Of a stretch of DNA of 64,000 bases, positions 11,686 through 25,299 are shown piece after piece. Made by a program: the position numbers and the translations under genes. Within the stretch, counting starts at the first letter, position 1. Each line of letters starts with the position of its first letter. The notes under the pieces were generated by a model. That model ran no database searches, was not told the DNA's origin, and saw only the letters and a list, made by a program, of their open reading frames with translations. Source of the DNA: Hymenoscyphus infarciens (taxonomy: Eukaryota; Ascomycota; Leotiomycetes; Helotiales; Helotiaceae); contig LLCB01000154.1 in assembly GCA_001414345.1 (NCBI GenBank), positions 62,001-126,000 of the forward strand, given 5' to 3'.

Positions 11686-12066
11686 TGTAATAGCACGAAA
11701 TATATACTATAGGAGAAGAGGCATATAGGAGTGTGTTCGAGACTAAATAACGTGAGTAGATACTAGGCTCTAATATAGAAGAAAAGGAAAAACTATTCTT
11801 CTTTCGTATAGAGTATAAACATCTATATATAAGAGGTTAGAGACTACTAAGTTCTAATAAGAATAATATCCGAGTCCTTTCTAATATAGCTACTAAAATA
11901 ATAAGGGCTTTAAAGCTAAATATATAAGACCTTAAAGCAAAATACGTAATATCCGATCCTTACTCTCTTTAGCCCCTTCTATCTTATAAGTTATAGGAGT
12001 ATTAGTAGTTATAGAGGTATTAGTAGTTTTATAAATACTAATAATTTAGAATAGCGTGCTATTATA
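11686..12066 (-). repeat. Element A 3' LTR (left)
   Basis: 381 bp, nearly the same as 19129-19509; differences are mainly C/T and G/A. The unmutated-looking base TGTAATAGCACGAAATATA begins it. Confidence 0.9.
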
Positions 12067-12789
12067 TTCTCTCTTCTTTAAAAAGACTCGTCTTAAGTCT
12101 TTAGTTATTAATTAGTATAGTATTAGGTTAACTAGAGTATTATTTATATAATTGTTATAAAGAATATAACTTATCTACTATTATAGTCTCTAGTAGTTGA
12201 GGTAGGGTTAGTAGCTAGTAGTATTATTAATTTATAAGATAATCGTTCTTTATTTACTATTATATACTATATAATAATAGATATAAACAGAAGAGAGGCT
12301 AATTATTAGCTATTAGGTAGAAAGCAGTACACTACTATAGAGTTATTATATTCTTACTATTATTATATATTATAATAGTAATTATTAAGTAATAAATAAT
12401 AATTATAAAGTAATAGCTATTATTATAAGTAGTATATTAGTAGGCGACTTTTCCTTGATTCTAACTTCTCTTCTTCTTTTCTTTTTATCTAAAATAATAT
12501 ATAGTAAGAATACCTTCTAATTAAGTATATTCTTATATACTAACTTTTATCCTAGAATATATATATTATATATATATATATATAAAAGTAAGTCCTTCCC
12601 TCCTTTATTAGGCCTAGTTTAAGACTAATCTAATATAGTAAAATACCTCTCCTATATCCTCCTAGTACGCTTCTAGCTATCTACTAAGTCTACTATATTT
12701 AGTACCTTTAGGTAAAATCTTAGAACGAAGATTATATATACGCTTTTAAGAAGCTAAAGTCGAAGAAGTATAAGTACTATATAGAGTAG

Positions 12790-13100
12790 AATACTATGTA
12801 TATCTTAGTAAGTTTAATCTTAAATATATACTAAAACCGTTCTAACTTAGGTAGTTACTATAGTTTATAGAGAAGGAGTTTAATAAGCTTAAGCTTAAGA
12901 AGGAGAAGAGGGCTATTAAGAAGGCTACTAAGGCCTTAGATAAGGTATTAGTTATTACTAGTATAAAGGTACTAAAGAATAGTTTAGAGGTATAGTTCGC
13001 TCTCTTAGAGAAGACTTAAGCGCTTCGTACTAAGGTTACTATAAGTACCTCTTATTTATTAGAAGAGTTTCAGTTATTAATATTTAACAGTTCTTATACT
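12790..13100 (+). pseudogene. Element A: antisense ORF between pol and the 3' LTR, decayed
   Basis: On the plus strand, opposite to gag-pol, a Lys/Glu/Leu-rich frame reads FIEKEFNKLKLKKEKRAIKK and onward to TISTSYLLEEF, with only TAG interruptions as expected from CAG mutated by RIP. The same frame is preserved in element B on its minus strand (about 34560-34870). It looks like a charged coiled-coil segment. I do not recognise the family. Its conservation in two copies argues that it was a real second ORF of the element. Confidence 0.5.
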
Positions 13101-13529
13101 ATACTATAGAGGGTAGAACCTCTATCTAAACTTAGGTTTAGATCCTTTTTAAAGCCTATCTAAAGAGTTTATAGATATCCTCTCCTAAGCCGGTTATAGA
13201 AGGTTGCTAAGGTAAGAAGTATACTTATAAGAAGGAGGTAGAGGAAGAGCCGGTTTAAGCTTCTTATACTTAGGAGAGTAGAGAGGAGGATAATAAGTTA
13301 GAGGAAGGAGAGGCTTTAGCTTAGAGAGAGTTAGTAGGCTCTATTTTAGTTATAACTTAGTCTTAGTTCTTTACTTTATTAATTTTAAACATTCCTACTA
13401 GTTAGTGTTTTATCTTAGGTTTTTATTATAAGTTCCTTATTAAAAGTAACTAGAATTAAAAAGTATTAATAGAGTTTTATAAATTAACTCTTTTACTTAA
13501 TTCTTATTTAATTCCTATATATTAATCTA

Positions 13530-16500
13530 TTTAAAAAGGAGTTAGAGTAGTTCTAGCTATTCTAGATATTTAGTATAAAAGTCTCTTAAATAATATAGTA
13601 AACCTTAAAAATTATTTATAAAATACTAAGTAGGATCTAAATTATATCTAACCTATTTTATCTAGTATTATAGCTATTTTTTAAAAAGTCTACTACTAAG
13701 TATTTCTTAAACCTCTTATTCTTATATATCTTAAATAATATCTAGTAGAGGCTCTAAAGCCTCTTATCCTAATAAGAGAGTATTTAAATCCTTTAAAAGT
13801 ATATTAAAAATAAAAACATTATAAATTAATAATTCTTTTAGAAGTTTTAGTCTATAGAAGTATTTTATATAATCTAGTATTTTAAAAGGTTCTATCTACT
13901 ATTTAGTAAGCTTTTAGCTAAGACGCTTTATCTTAAGATTCTTAATAAATAAGTAGACTTTATCTTTAACGTTTTAGTTAATAGCTTTTTAGTATTAATT
14001 TATACTATTCTTTATTCTTTTCTAAGCCTTACTTATATTATCTTTTACTATTCTCTAAGTAGAGTATATATATTAAGCTACTTTTACTACTTTATTATAG
14101 TTAAGACGTTCTTAAGAAATAGACGTCTTTAGTATATTCTAGTTCTATAAAGTCCTTAGATTAAGTCTAAACTTAAGCTAATAAGAGGTTATACTAATAG
14201 ATAAGTATAAAAGTATTATTTATACTCTATCTATTAAAGGGATTAATTCGCTCTAGTTATCTTAGTAGTAGTTTATAAAAGGCCTTAGTCTCTAATTAAT
14301 ATATTAGTTTATTATCTCTATCTATCTATCTATTTATTTATAGTAGGTAGTACTAAGCTTAAGCTTAATACTAATTATTTAATAAAATTTAGTCTAAAAT
14401 AATAATATAAATTAAAGTCTTTAATTAGATATAATTAATTTAGAGTAGTAATTAAAATAGTAAATCTATTAAATAAAGAGTTTAGCTAGGCTTTTAGCAT
14501 CTATAGTTAAGTAGTAAAGTATTAATACTAAATCCTTTCTAAGTTAGTTAATAAATACTAGTATAGTATTAAATCTATGTTTATCTTTTAGAAATGATTT
14601 AAAATCTATATATAAATATTATATAAGATAGTTAAGTACTAGAAGAGAGTAAAGAAAGCCTTACTACTTAGTCTATTAAGAATAAGAGTATTTATAAGCT
14701 TAATAATTTACTATATACCTCTTATAGTTTAAACCTAGTCTAACCTAGTAGTAGTATTATACTAATAACTAGTATATCTTTTTTATACTTAGATAAGTAC
14801 TAGATACTTAGTTATAAACTTCTTAGATTAGCTTTATATATAGTTTAGTATTCTTTTAAATATAAAGTCAATTCTTAAAAAGGAGTAAATTATTTAGTAA
14901 AATAGAGTATTTATTTAGAAGTTTATAACGTTCTTTTTAAAAGGAGTGTAGGTTATCTTCTTTTAACTTTTAAATTATATTTAAACTTAACTCTAGAATA
15001 ATATCTATTATATTAAGAGATATAGACTATTCTTATAAAAAGATCTAAGTAAGTTTAGTATTAATTTAGAGGTCTAACTAATTAGGTCTTAAAAGGGTAT
15101 ATAAGTAGCTATCTAATTTAGCTTAATTATAGGTTTTTAAGTCTTATTTATATTAGGTTAATATATCTACTTTTTAATTACTCTTTTTAGACGTAAATTA
15201 GATCTAAAAGTTAAAGTCTAATAAAAACTCTATTTATTAGACTTACTTAGCTATAAGTAGCTTAGTTATTATAAAGTATTCTAATAATCTATAGTCTAAA
15301 TATATATTAATACGTTTCTAATATAATATAAGTTTAAGATACTATTTCTTAAAAGCTTCTATAATAGTAGATAGTTCTTTATTATAGATCTCTTAGTTTA
15401 ATTTATAGCTAACTAAGATATATAAGTAGAACCTAATAGAGTATTAAAGACTATTATATTATTATAAGAAAACACCTACTATTACTCCTTCTAAGGAGTC
15501 TATTTCTATCTTTATATTATAATCGAGGTTAAAGTAGTATAAGGTTTATATAGTAAGTAGCCTAGTTCTTAGTACTTTAAAGGCTTTATTATATTTAAGT
15601 GTTTATAGAAAAGGCTCTAAAGAGTGTATTATCGTAGTTAGAGGTTTAGCAATTTTAGTATAACTTTTAATAAATTATTTATAAAATCTTATAAACCTTA
15701 GATAAGACTTTATACTTATTATAGTAGTAGGTTAAACCTAGTTCTATAGAGGTTCTACTTTTTTAAGATTAACTTTAAGTCTCTTTATAGTTAAGATAAA
15801 TCCTAAGTATTTAACTCTAATAATACTAAATTCGCTTTTCTTAATATCTACTTAGAGTTCTACTTCTTAGAGCTAACTTAGAACCTTCTTAACTTATTCT
15901 TTATATTCTTTAATAGTATTTAAATAAATTAAAATATTATTTAAGTAAGTAATATAGAAGTTATTTAGATAATTAATTAAGACGTTGTTTATATAATGTT
16001 AATAGATAGTAGAGCTATTATAAAGTTTAAAAAGAAAGACCTTATATTTATATATATTATACTTTATTCTAAACGTAGTTATCTCTTCTAAGGTAGAGTT
16101 TATCTAGATATAATAGAAAGCTTATCTTATATCTAATTTAGTAAAGATTTTAGCTATTCTTATTTTTAAAAGAAGCTTATTAATTTAAGGGATTAAGTAA
16201 AGATTATTTTAGATTAGAGTATTAAGCTTCTTATAATTAATATAGAACTATAGCTTATTACTATTAGCTTTTTTAATAAAGAGTACTAAAGAGATAAAAG
16301 AGCTATTACTATTAATAATAAACCTTTTATCTAAGTTCTTTATAAGATACTCCTTTATAGCTTTAAGCTCTATAGTTAACTATTAATATAAAGATAAAAA
16401 GGAGTTAGAAAGTAGTTTATTTAAAGTAATCTTATAATTATATTTATAGTAAGAAGAGAGCTTATTAGAAGCTACTTTTAAGAATACGTCTTTATAAGAA

Positions 16501-18800
16501 GAATAATATTTTAAGAGTTAAGCTTATATTAGAGCTCTTATATTATTATTATCTTAAAGAGAGGCTAACTTTTTATTAATAATCTAATCTAGCTTATAGA
16601 TACTAGTTATATAAAATTCTAAGTTAAGTTATTTTATATTAAAGTATATAGTATTAGTACTTATTTTACTAATAAAAGAGTATAGAGTCTAGTTTTTTAA
16701 AACTATATTAGTAGTTTAAAGAAGCTTTAAACTAGAGTTAGAAGTTAAAATTTTAAAAGAAGTTATTATTATAAGTAGAAGTAATAGCTTAGCTATATTT
16801 ATAAGTCTACCTTTTTTATATCTTTCTTATTACTAGATAGTATACTTCTTCTAATTTACATCTAACTAGTAATTTAAAAAGGGTTTCTAGTTCTAGCTAG
16901 AAAGTAGAAGTAAGATCTTCTTACTAAAGTAGAGAGTTAAGAGGTAATTAGCTAGCTAAGTAATCTAGCTCTTTAAAGAGTTAAGAAAGACTTTAAAGTA
17001 GTTTAACTATTTATTACTAATAATTAGGTCTTATTATCTAAGGTCTAGGATAATAAAAAGGTAGTTAAGAATATAACATTTATTAATATTTAGATATAGT
17101 TATATAAATTATATTACTTAGCTTTTAATATTATTATTATATCTATAAATAGATATTATATATAGTAATCTTTAAATCTTTAAACCTATTATCTTAGATA
17201 AGTATAAGGCTAGAGGCTAATTTAGAAAGAGGTATCTATTTACTTCTATATCTACTAAAGCTTATAATTTAATACTATATCTCTATATACTAAAAGTAGT
17301 ATTTATAAAGAACTGTTTTCCTCTTATAAGCTTAGAAAGATTAAGTCTAGTTAAGTTATAATTATATAAGTCTAAGAAGGAATTTTTACCTAAGCCTCTT
17401 TATTTTCCTCTTAACTTAGCTTAAAGTTAGAGTACTCTTTAGAAGGTTATTCTTCTTTAAGTTAATTATTTATTTTATTAATACTAAGAAGATTAGAATA
17501 ATTAGGTTTAAAATACCTAGACTTACTATAATAGTAATACTTTATACTAGTAAGAACTTAGTTTATTAATATAGTCTTTAATTTTTTACTAGTAGAAAAT
17601 AGTCTAGAAGTTTATAAAATCTTCTAAGATATAAGATTAAGTCTATATAAAGGTAAAGAGGGTTTTAAAGTTAAGCTAAGTAAGGATTAAAAAGTACTTA
17701 TCTTTTTAAATAATAAGATTATACTAATTAGTTTAGCTATAGTACTAGTTATAAATAACTCTATATTTTAGCACTTCTCTTTATCTAAAGCTAAAAGATA
17801 TACTACTATCTTATTAAAATTATAATTCTAATCTCTCTTAGCTATAGTAGAGCTACCTTAAAGCTATAGTATAATCTTGTCCTATATCTAGTAGAATCTT
17901 TCTAACTCTAGTATTCTCTTAAGTATAGTTATACTTAAGAAGTATACTCTAAAATCTAAAAAGGTTTCTTCTATATAACTCTTTTTATCTATTTATAAGG
18001 CTTAAAATTTATTCTAAGTATTCTTCTTCTTATAACTAGTTAAGAAGTAAGAATTAAGAAGTTTAATTATATCTTATTAATCTTTAAAAGTTATATTACT
18101 TATATCTAACTTATATTAGGGCTCTAAGTAGTTCTTAGTAAGTTTTATAATTATCCTCTAAATAAGAGCTTTATAAGTTTTAGATATATAGTAATAGTTA
18201 GTATTTACTTAAAGTCTATTATATATAGATATCTTTTATTACTTATAAATAGATAAAGTATTATTATCTAAAGGTTTAATTTTCTTTATAATTTTACTTT
18301 TAGTAGGTTATTAGGTTTTTAGTAAGGTTTTAGCTTATAATTATAAAGTAGATTATTATAAAAGAAGAATATTAAAAAATAGTCTAGTATAATAGGAAAG
18401 TATAAAGAAAAAGTCTAATTATTTCCTAATAAGTATCTACTAATTTATTATACTAAATCTACTAATTAAGTAATTTAGTTATCTTATTACTAAATTCTTT
18501 TATCTTTTTCTTAGTCTTTAGCTTCTATAGCTTAAATTACTCCCTATATCTTATCTATATTAGAGAAGTCTTAGTTATCTCTCTAGCTTTTAGAAGTAAC
18601 CTCTTTACTTTTATTACTCTAAGACTTTTTATTCTTTAGTAAGTAGTATTAAGTTAAAGACCTTTTTATAAGTACTTAACTTTATTCCTTAAAAAGAGGC
18701 TCTATACTTTAAAGCAAAGCTTAGAAGAGACCTAGAGTTACTCTTAAGTCTAATATATTAAATATTAAAAAAAGAGAGAGGTAAAAAAGAGACGATTTAA
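13530..18800 (-). pseudogene. Element A gag-pol, RIP-inactivated
   Basis: Mirror image of the better-readable copy in element B. Reverse transcriptase YLDDIL-equivalent sequence lies near 15945 and the gag-like region at about 17700-18750, in the order gag, protease, RT, RNase H, integrase, chromodomain from right to left. Stops occur every few codons, nearly all TAA/TAG, as expected when CAA/CAG/TGG are mutated. No functional product. Confidence 0.75.
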
Positions 18801-19128
18801 GAGTTTTCTAAATAACTATTTATATTATTAACTATCTAAATTATATATAGTAATCCCTATACTAAGAGAGTTATTAGGATTCTTAAGAATACTTAGTATA
18901 TTCTAATCTCTTAATATATAAAATACGATTTTTTACTAGCTATTTATATAAATACTAAACCCTAGTATTACTAGCTATCTAGGAGATCTCTAGAATCCTA
19001 GCTATTTAAAGATATATTATTATAGTCTAATTCTAAGCTAAATTAAAATTAAAATAAAAAGAGTAATAATAAGCTTAAAAGAGATATTATAAAAGCTATT
19101 ACTAATAAAGAGGAGTTTTTCCTTTTTA

Positions 19129-19509
19129 TATAATAATATAAAATATATACTATAGAAGAAGAGGTATATAAGAGTATATTTAAGACTAAATAATATAAGT
19201 AGATACTAGGCTCTAATATAAAAGAAAAGGAAAAACTATTCTTCTTCTATACTAAGTATAAACATCTATATATAAGAGGTTAAAGACTACTAAGTCCTAA
19301 TAAGAATAATATCTAAGTCTTTTCTAATATAGCTACTAAAATAATAAAGGCTTTAAAGCTAAATATATAAGACTTTAAAGCGAAATACGTAATATCTGAT
19401 CTTTACTCCTTTTAGCCTCTTCTATCTTATAAGTTATAGAAGTATTAGTAGTTATAGAGGTATTAGCAGTTTCACGAATACCGACAATTCAGAATAGCGT
19501 GCTATCACA
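19129..19509 (-). repeat. Element A 5' LTR (right)
   Basis: 381 bp. Its last ~50 bp (from about 19465) keep CA and CG dinucleotides, e.g. TTCACGAATACCGACAATTC and GCGTGCTATCACA, while the rest is RIP-mutated. Confidence 0.9.
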
Positions 19510-19733
19510 AAATGCTACTCTTAGACTATTTATTTATTTAGTAGTAATTTTACTACTAAAATAATGAATTTAGAATACTAGTAGTTTTATCTAAAATAGG
19601 TAATAGTTCTATTAGGAATAGAAAGATAGTCTTTATATTAGTATAAGATAGCACTTCTATTAGTAGAAGTATTTTAATAATTTCTATATTTATATATACT
19701 AAATACTAAAAAATTAATAAATTAAATAAAACT
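19510..19733. repeat. Element E interior between insertions A and D
   Basis: Begins with the AAATG duplication and ends with AAACT (19729-19733), the left target duplication of element D. AT-rich, no coding content. Confidence 0.6.
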
Positions 19734-19905
19734 TGTTAGTATAAACTTAAGAGTAAGTAACTGCTCGGGATAGCACACGTGGGAACACGTGACCTTCTCG
19801 CTTAAGAGCTACTTAAGTAGGCATTATAGCTAGCTTTACTTAGTATATATAAATAATAATATAACTCTTTTTATATCGCTTTTATAACTATAAGTTATAC
19901 TAATA
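19734..19905 (+). repeat. Element D 5' LTR
   Basis: 172 bp. The flanks are RIP-mutated, but an internal core from about 19757 to 19810 keeps CA and CG dinucleotides and is identical in the 3' LTR. It contains CACGTG twice (19776-19781 and 19786-19791). Confidence 0.9.
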
Positions 19906-20199
19906 CTAATTAGTAGACATATAGATTAGATACTTAGTTACTTTATATATTTCTACTATAAGTATACTTATATAAAAGTAAACTTAATATTACTAGCAGA
20001 CTCCTCTTTATAGATCGTGGTTCCTTCTACTATTTAAATTTTTAATAAATAGTAAACGCTTCTTAATATAAGAAGCACCGATTACTAATACCGACCTCTT
20101 ATTATTCTTTAAGATAATTTATACTCTCTAAGACACCTATTTACCTAAAACCTGATATCTCTTTTATCTATCGAGTAAAGTATAAATAGACTTTTAATA

Positions 20200-23100
20200 A
20201 TATCTATTAATTTAAGTAATAATAATATATATAATATAATAGACTTACTAATATTAATTCTAACGATTTTAGAAGCTTTAACTTTAACACTGACTTCGGT
20301 ACTAAAACAGGCTCTAAAGCTAGTACTAAAGCTAAAGTTAATATAGATAGAAGAGACACTTTTTACCGTCGAATAAGAAGAGAAGTACGTTAAAAGAGAG
20401 AACGAAGACCTTCTTTTTTAGAACGAATTTTAAATAGACTTCGAAGAATAGGATTAAGATAAATTTACTAAGATCTACTAATCTATAAATACTAAGTTAT
20501 ACTAGATACTTTATAAAAGAGGTATATAGGTTAAGATAGATAGATATAAAATGCTTATATCTTAGGTACTATATAATACTACTACCGAGGTTAACTAAAC
20601 TAAGTAGTTAGACAAAGAATTAAAAGCTATAGTATTAGAAGGAGCTAGTAGTAAAGTCTTTAGATCTCGTTATAAATATATAGTAGAATACGATAAAAGA
20701 TAATAAAAGCTATAGTAATAATAACTATAATAATAGTAACCTCTAGCTAAAAATATTACTTAAAACACCTAATCTAAGATAAAGGCTAGAGACGAAGCTT
20801 TATAAGTATCTACTATATAATAATAATAATAATAACTAATATAATAACTAATACCTTCGACGACTTTAATCCTACTAAATAAAAGAAAAGACCTAAGTAA
20901 TCTAGTATAACCTCTAATCTAATCTTTAGGTCTATTAAAAGATAACTAGACCTTCTTCTTTATATCCTATTAATTTAGTAAAGATACTAGTAGCGACGAT
21001 TTTAATAATGTCTCTAAGTATCTAGAATATAATTAGTAATAAGATAATCCTAGTAGAAGACTACTAGTATAAATAAATATAGTATATTTTAAACTAGAAT
21101 TAACTTCTTAAAGTTTAAAGAGTTAAGACTACTCTTATATATTAGGCACCTTTATAAAAGTATATAAGAATAATTAAAAGTATAGTAGAAAAGAAGATAA
21201 CTTTATAATTAAAGTTATAATATTTAAAGTTATATATAAGAGAAGTAAGGTATTACTAGCGATTTACTCTCTTACCTTCTCTACTATACTAAAAGGTAAC
21301 GCTTTAAATTACTTTTATACTATACTTTTTAATAAATATAATAATTAATCTTTTAAAGTTTTATTTATATTTATATAATAATACTTTAAAGATAAACTTT
21401 ATAAAAGAGACTAATTATCTAAGTAGAATAATATTAATTTACTAAGATTTTCCCTCTCTACTAACTTTTATACTAATAGTTAGTTTTCGAATAAGCTAAT
21501 TTTAGTATATAAAAAAATCCTAGATTATACTATTATAATATTAACCTTACTTTAAGACTCTTCGATTTCTAATACTATTACTCTCTTATAAAGTTTAATC
21601 TAATCTTATATAAAAGTCTACTTAGAGATAGTTATAAACGAAACTATAATAACTAAAAAGCACTTCTATAAGAGTAGATAATATAGTAGTATAAATAAAT
21701 TTAGTAGTATAGATTAATATAAGAAGAAGAAGATATATTATATATATAGAAAAGATAACTATTTATCTTAGGATTATAGTTAAGAAGAGTAAGACTATTA
21801 CTTTACTAAATAGACTAATAAGAATTCTAAATACTTTAAAAAGAAGTAAGATAGGTATACTAGAAAGGTATATAATATAAATATAGTATATACTTAAAGT
21901 ACTTAGAAGAAGGAGATATTAGAGATACTTTAAGCTATTACTCTATTAAAAGAAGATAGTTACTTATTAGATACTAGCTTAGATAACGAAGTTATTTATT
22001 ATAATATTACTTCTATAGGATTTATTAACGATTTAAATGCTAAATAACTTACTATAAATTTAATAAGTTTAGTATAAAAACATACTATTAATAGATATAT
22101 CTTATAAAACCTAAATAACTTAAATAATACTTCTAATATTATATACGAATTTATAGAGAAGGTATTTATAATAATAGCTAAAAGATATATAAAAGAGAAC
22201 TTCTTTAGTATAATAATTAATACTAGAGTAGCTTAAAAGTTAAGTATAAGATATAACTAATATCTTATATATATTAGACTTATTAAGAGTATCTTAATTA
22301 ATATAGGTATAAAGAGTTAATTTAATATCTAGTTTAGTAAGAGATATATTCTATTTTTAGGATTAATAATAATTAATATACTAATTAGAAAAGTAGAGTT
22401 TTATATAGTATAATCTAATACTCCTTTTATCCTTTATATTAATAATATAAATAACTTAAATATTATCTTAAATAATCTTTAAAATATACTTATCTAAGAA
22501 AACAAGAAAGAGGTAGAAATTAAGAGGTTCTTTATTATATAACGATTTAGATATTCTTTTCTACTTTAGAATAAAGCTATATATAACTTTATATAAGAGT
22601 ACTTAATATTTCTTATAAATATTAATATTTAATAACTTTATAAGTAATTTAACTACCTATTAATACTAAGATTATAACGTGTATTAGAAAGAGCTAAGTA
22701 TTATATTAACTAAGGTATTCTTTAATATCTTACTAAATTTTATAAATACTATTAAAAATATAGAAGTTTACTTAGCTAATTTAAGTTTACTTTTTATAAT
22801 AATCTTAAATTTAATTCTAGTATTTTAATTAATACTTTCTTTCTTAATAAGTAAGTAGTCTTATATTATATAGATAAAGTAATAAGGTATTAAGTAAGTA
22901 ACTTTTTACTAGATATAAAAGCAACGACTATATAGAAGGTCTTTTAAAGATATTAGATTAATATATATCTTAAACCTTCTAATTATATTATTATAGATAC
23001 TAGGATAAACTTTATTAGGAAAGACTTTATATACTCCGCTACTAGAATAGATACTATAGTAAAAACTATACTAGTTAAAGTATATAATTTAATTAGTATA

Positions 23101-24339
23101 GTAGAACGTTACTATAGACTAATTCGATAGGTATACGATATTATATATAAATAAGAGCTCTATCTCTTATAAAGTTTAGTACTTTAAATAGTCTTTAAAG
23201 TAATTAATAATATAGTAGGCCTAAATAGACTAGTTTCTACTCTATTAGTATATAAGGTATATACTTAAATAACCGTAACTAACGTACCTTTATAACCGAT
23301 TTCTATAAGGTCTAAGACTTATAAAAAGGCTACTTAAGAGGTATAAAAGTAGATTATATCCTATTAAGTTAAAGAGGCTCTTAATATATAAAATAGACTA
23401 ATTAACTAAGTTAAGAACTTACTCTTAAATTTAGACGTTTTAGTATAAAGAGAGTATATAAAGTCTTAGATAAGACCTTTTATCTTTTAAAGAATTAAGA
23501 ATAAGAACTATATAGTAGTACTACTAAGTAGTCTTATAAAATTTTAATCTATAGTTATAAAGCTATACTTTATTAAAACTTCTAAAACTTCTAGAATAGT
23601 ACTAGTAACTAAGGAAGTTTCTAATATAGTATTATCTAAAATAATACTATAACTCTATAAAAAAGGAGGAACTTTTAAGTAATAAGGTAGGTAGGTAGTA
23701 GAATAATATTTACCTTCTCTCTAATATCGACTTCGTTAGTTATAGATCTATTAAAACACTAATATTCTAGAACTCTTACTAGAACTACTCTAGAAGCGCG
23801 GATATAGATAGCTTTAAAAGTATCTAAGGCCTCTAAGTAATATTAAAGTATTATTCTAATAGTTAAACACTTTTATTAATAATATTAACTATATTACTCT
23901 TAAAAATATTAAAACTTTTCTTATTAATTTAAGTAAACCTTATAATATTAAAGTCTTTATAACTAATAATAGTATAATATATATTAAATTATAATAAAAG
24001 GAGATTAATAGATTAACTAATTAAAGTGTTTTTAAGATTATTACCTAGAAGAAGTTATCTCTTAATACTAGAATATTTAAATTACACTTTATAGATAATA
24101 TTAAATTTAAGAGTATAGTACTTACTTTTATAAAGTTAAGATTAGTTATCTAAGCTTATAATAATACTAGAAAGTCTCTAATACTTATCTAGGCGCCTAC
24201 TATTTAAAGAGTTAGTTAGAGAATAATTCTTATACTTATTATAATACTTCTAAGCTTATAAGTATTTATTTAAGATATTATATAAGTATATACTTAATCG
24301 TTAACTAACTTAAATTAAAAATTCTTTATACGTCCTCTT
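20200..24339 (+). pseudogene. Element D gag, protease, integrase and start of RT, RIP-inactivated
   Basis: Readable through RIP stops: a zinc-knuckle remnant about 21733-21790 (pattern YYIYRKDNYLS.DYS, expected C-x2-C-x4-H-x4-C with cysteines mutated), an LLDT protease-like stretch near 21960, then integrase-like sequence at about 22600-23300. RT is cut by the insertion of element B at 24339/24340. Domain assignments other than the zinc knuckle are by order and weak similarity. Confidence 0.65.
24335..24339. repeat. target site duplication of element B, left (CTCTT)
   Basis: CTCTT before the left LTR of B; repeated at 35976-35980 after the right LTR. Confidence 0.85.
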
Positions 24340-24720
24340 TATAATAGTACGCTATTCTAAATTATTAGTATTTATAAAACTACTAATACCTTTATAACTA
24401 TTAATACTTCTATAACTTATAAGATAGAAGGAGCTAAAGAGAGTAAGAATTAGATATTATATATTTCGTTTTAAAGTCTTATATATTTAGCTTTAAAGCC
24501 TTTATTATTTTAGTAGTTATATTAGAAAGGACCTAGTTATTATTCTTATTAGGACTTAGTAGTCTCTAACCTCTTATATATAAATGTTTATACTTAGTAT
24601 AGAAGAAGAATAGTTTTTCCTTTTCTTCTATATTAGTACTTAGTATTTATATACGTTATCTAGTCTTAAACGTACTCTTATATACCTCTTCTTCTATAGT
24701 ATATATTTTATACTATTATA
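24340..24720 (+). repeat. Element B 5' LTR
   Basis: 381 bp, begins TATAATAGTACGCTATTC, inverted relative to the LTRs of A. Confidence 0.9.
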
Positions 24721-25299
24721 TAAAAAAGAAAAACTCTTCTTTACTAGTAATAGCCTTTATAATATCTTTTTTAAGCTTATTATTGCTTTTTTTATTTTAA
24801 TTTTAATTTAGCTTAGAATTAGACTATAATAATATATTCTTAAATAGCTAGGATTCTAGAGATCTTCTAGATAGCTAGTAATATTAGAGTTTAGTATTTA
24901 TATAAATAGCTAGTAAAAATCGTATCTTATATATTAAGAGATTAGAATATACTAAGTATTCTTAAGAATTCTAATAACTCTCTTAGTATAAGGATTACTA
25001 TATATAATTTAGATAGTTAATAATATAAATAGTCATTTAGAAAACTTCTAAATCGCTCTCTTTACTCTCTCTTTTTAATATTTAATATATTAGACTTAGA
25101 AGTAACTCTAGGTCTCTTCTAAGCTTTACTTTAAAGCGTAGAGCCTCTTTTTAAGAAATAAAGTTAAGTACTTATAGAAAGGTCCTCGACTTAATACTAC
25201 TTACTAAAGAATAATAAAAAGTCTTAGAGTAATAAAGGTAAAGAGGTTACTTTTAGAAGCTAGAGAGATAACTAAGACTTCTCTAATATAGATAAGATA

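Larger units (their letters stand above)
11686..19509 (-). mobile_element. Element A: Ty3/gypsy chromovirus LTR retrotransposon, RIP-mutated
   Basis: 7,824 bp bounded by 381-bp direct LTRs (11686-12066 and 19129-19509) and an AAATG target duplication. LTR ends are inverted (TGTAATAGCACG...CGTGCTATCACA). The retroelement domains read on the minus strand, so 19129-19509 is the functional 5' LTR. It is the same family as element B, which carries the same sequence in the opposite orientation. The sequence is heavily mutated toward TpA with dense stops. It is inserted in the AAATGCTACT repeat interior of element E. Confidence 0.92.

Noticed and set aside
11686..12066. Reading the LTR pairs of A and C as DNA-transposon TIRs because their ends are inverted (TAATAGCACG...CGTGCTATTA)
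   Set aside because: The 381- and 364-bp copies are direct repeats with 5-bp target duplications and retroelement domains between them; short inverted ends are normal for LTRs.
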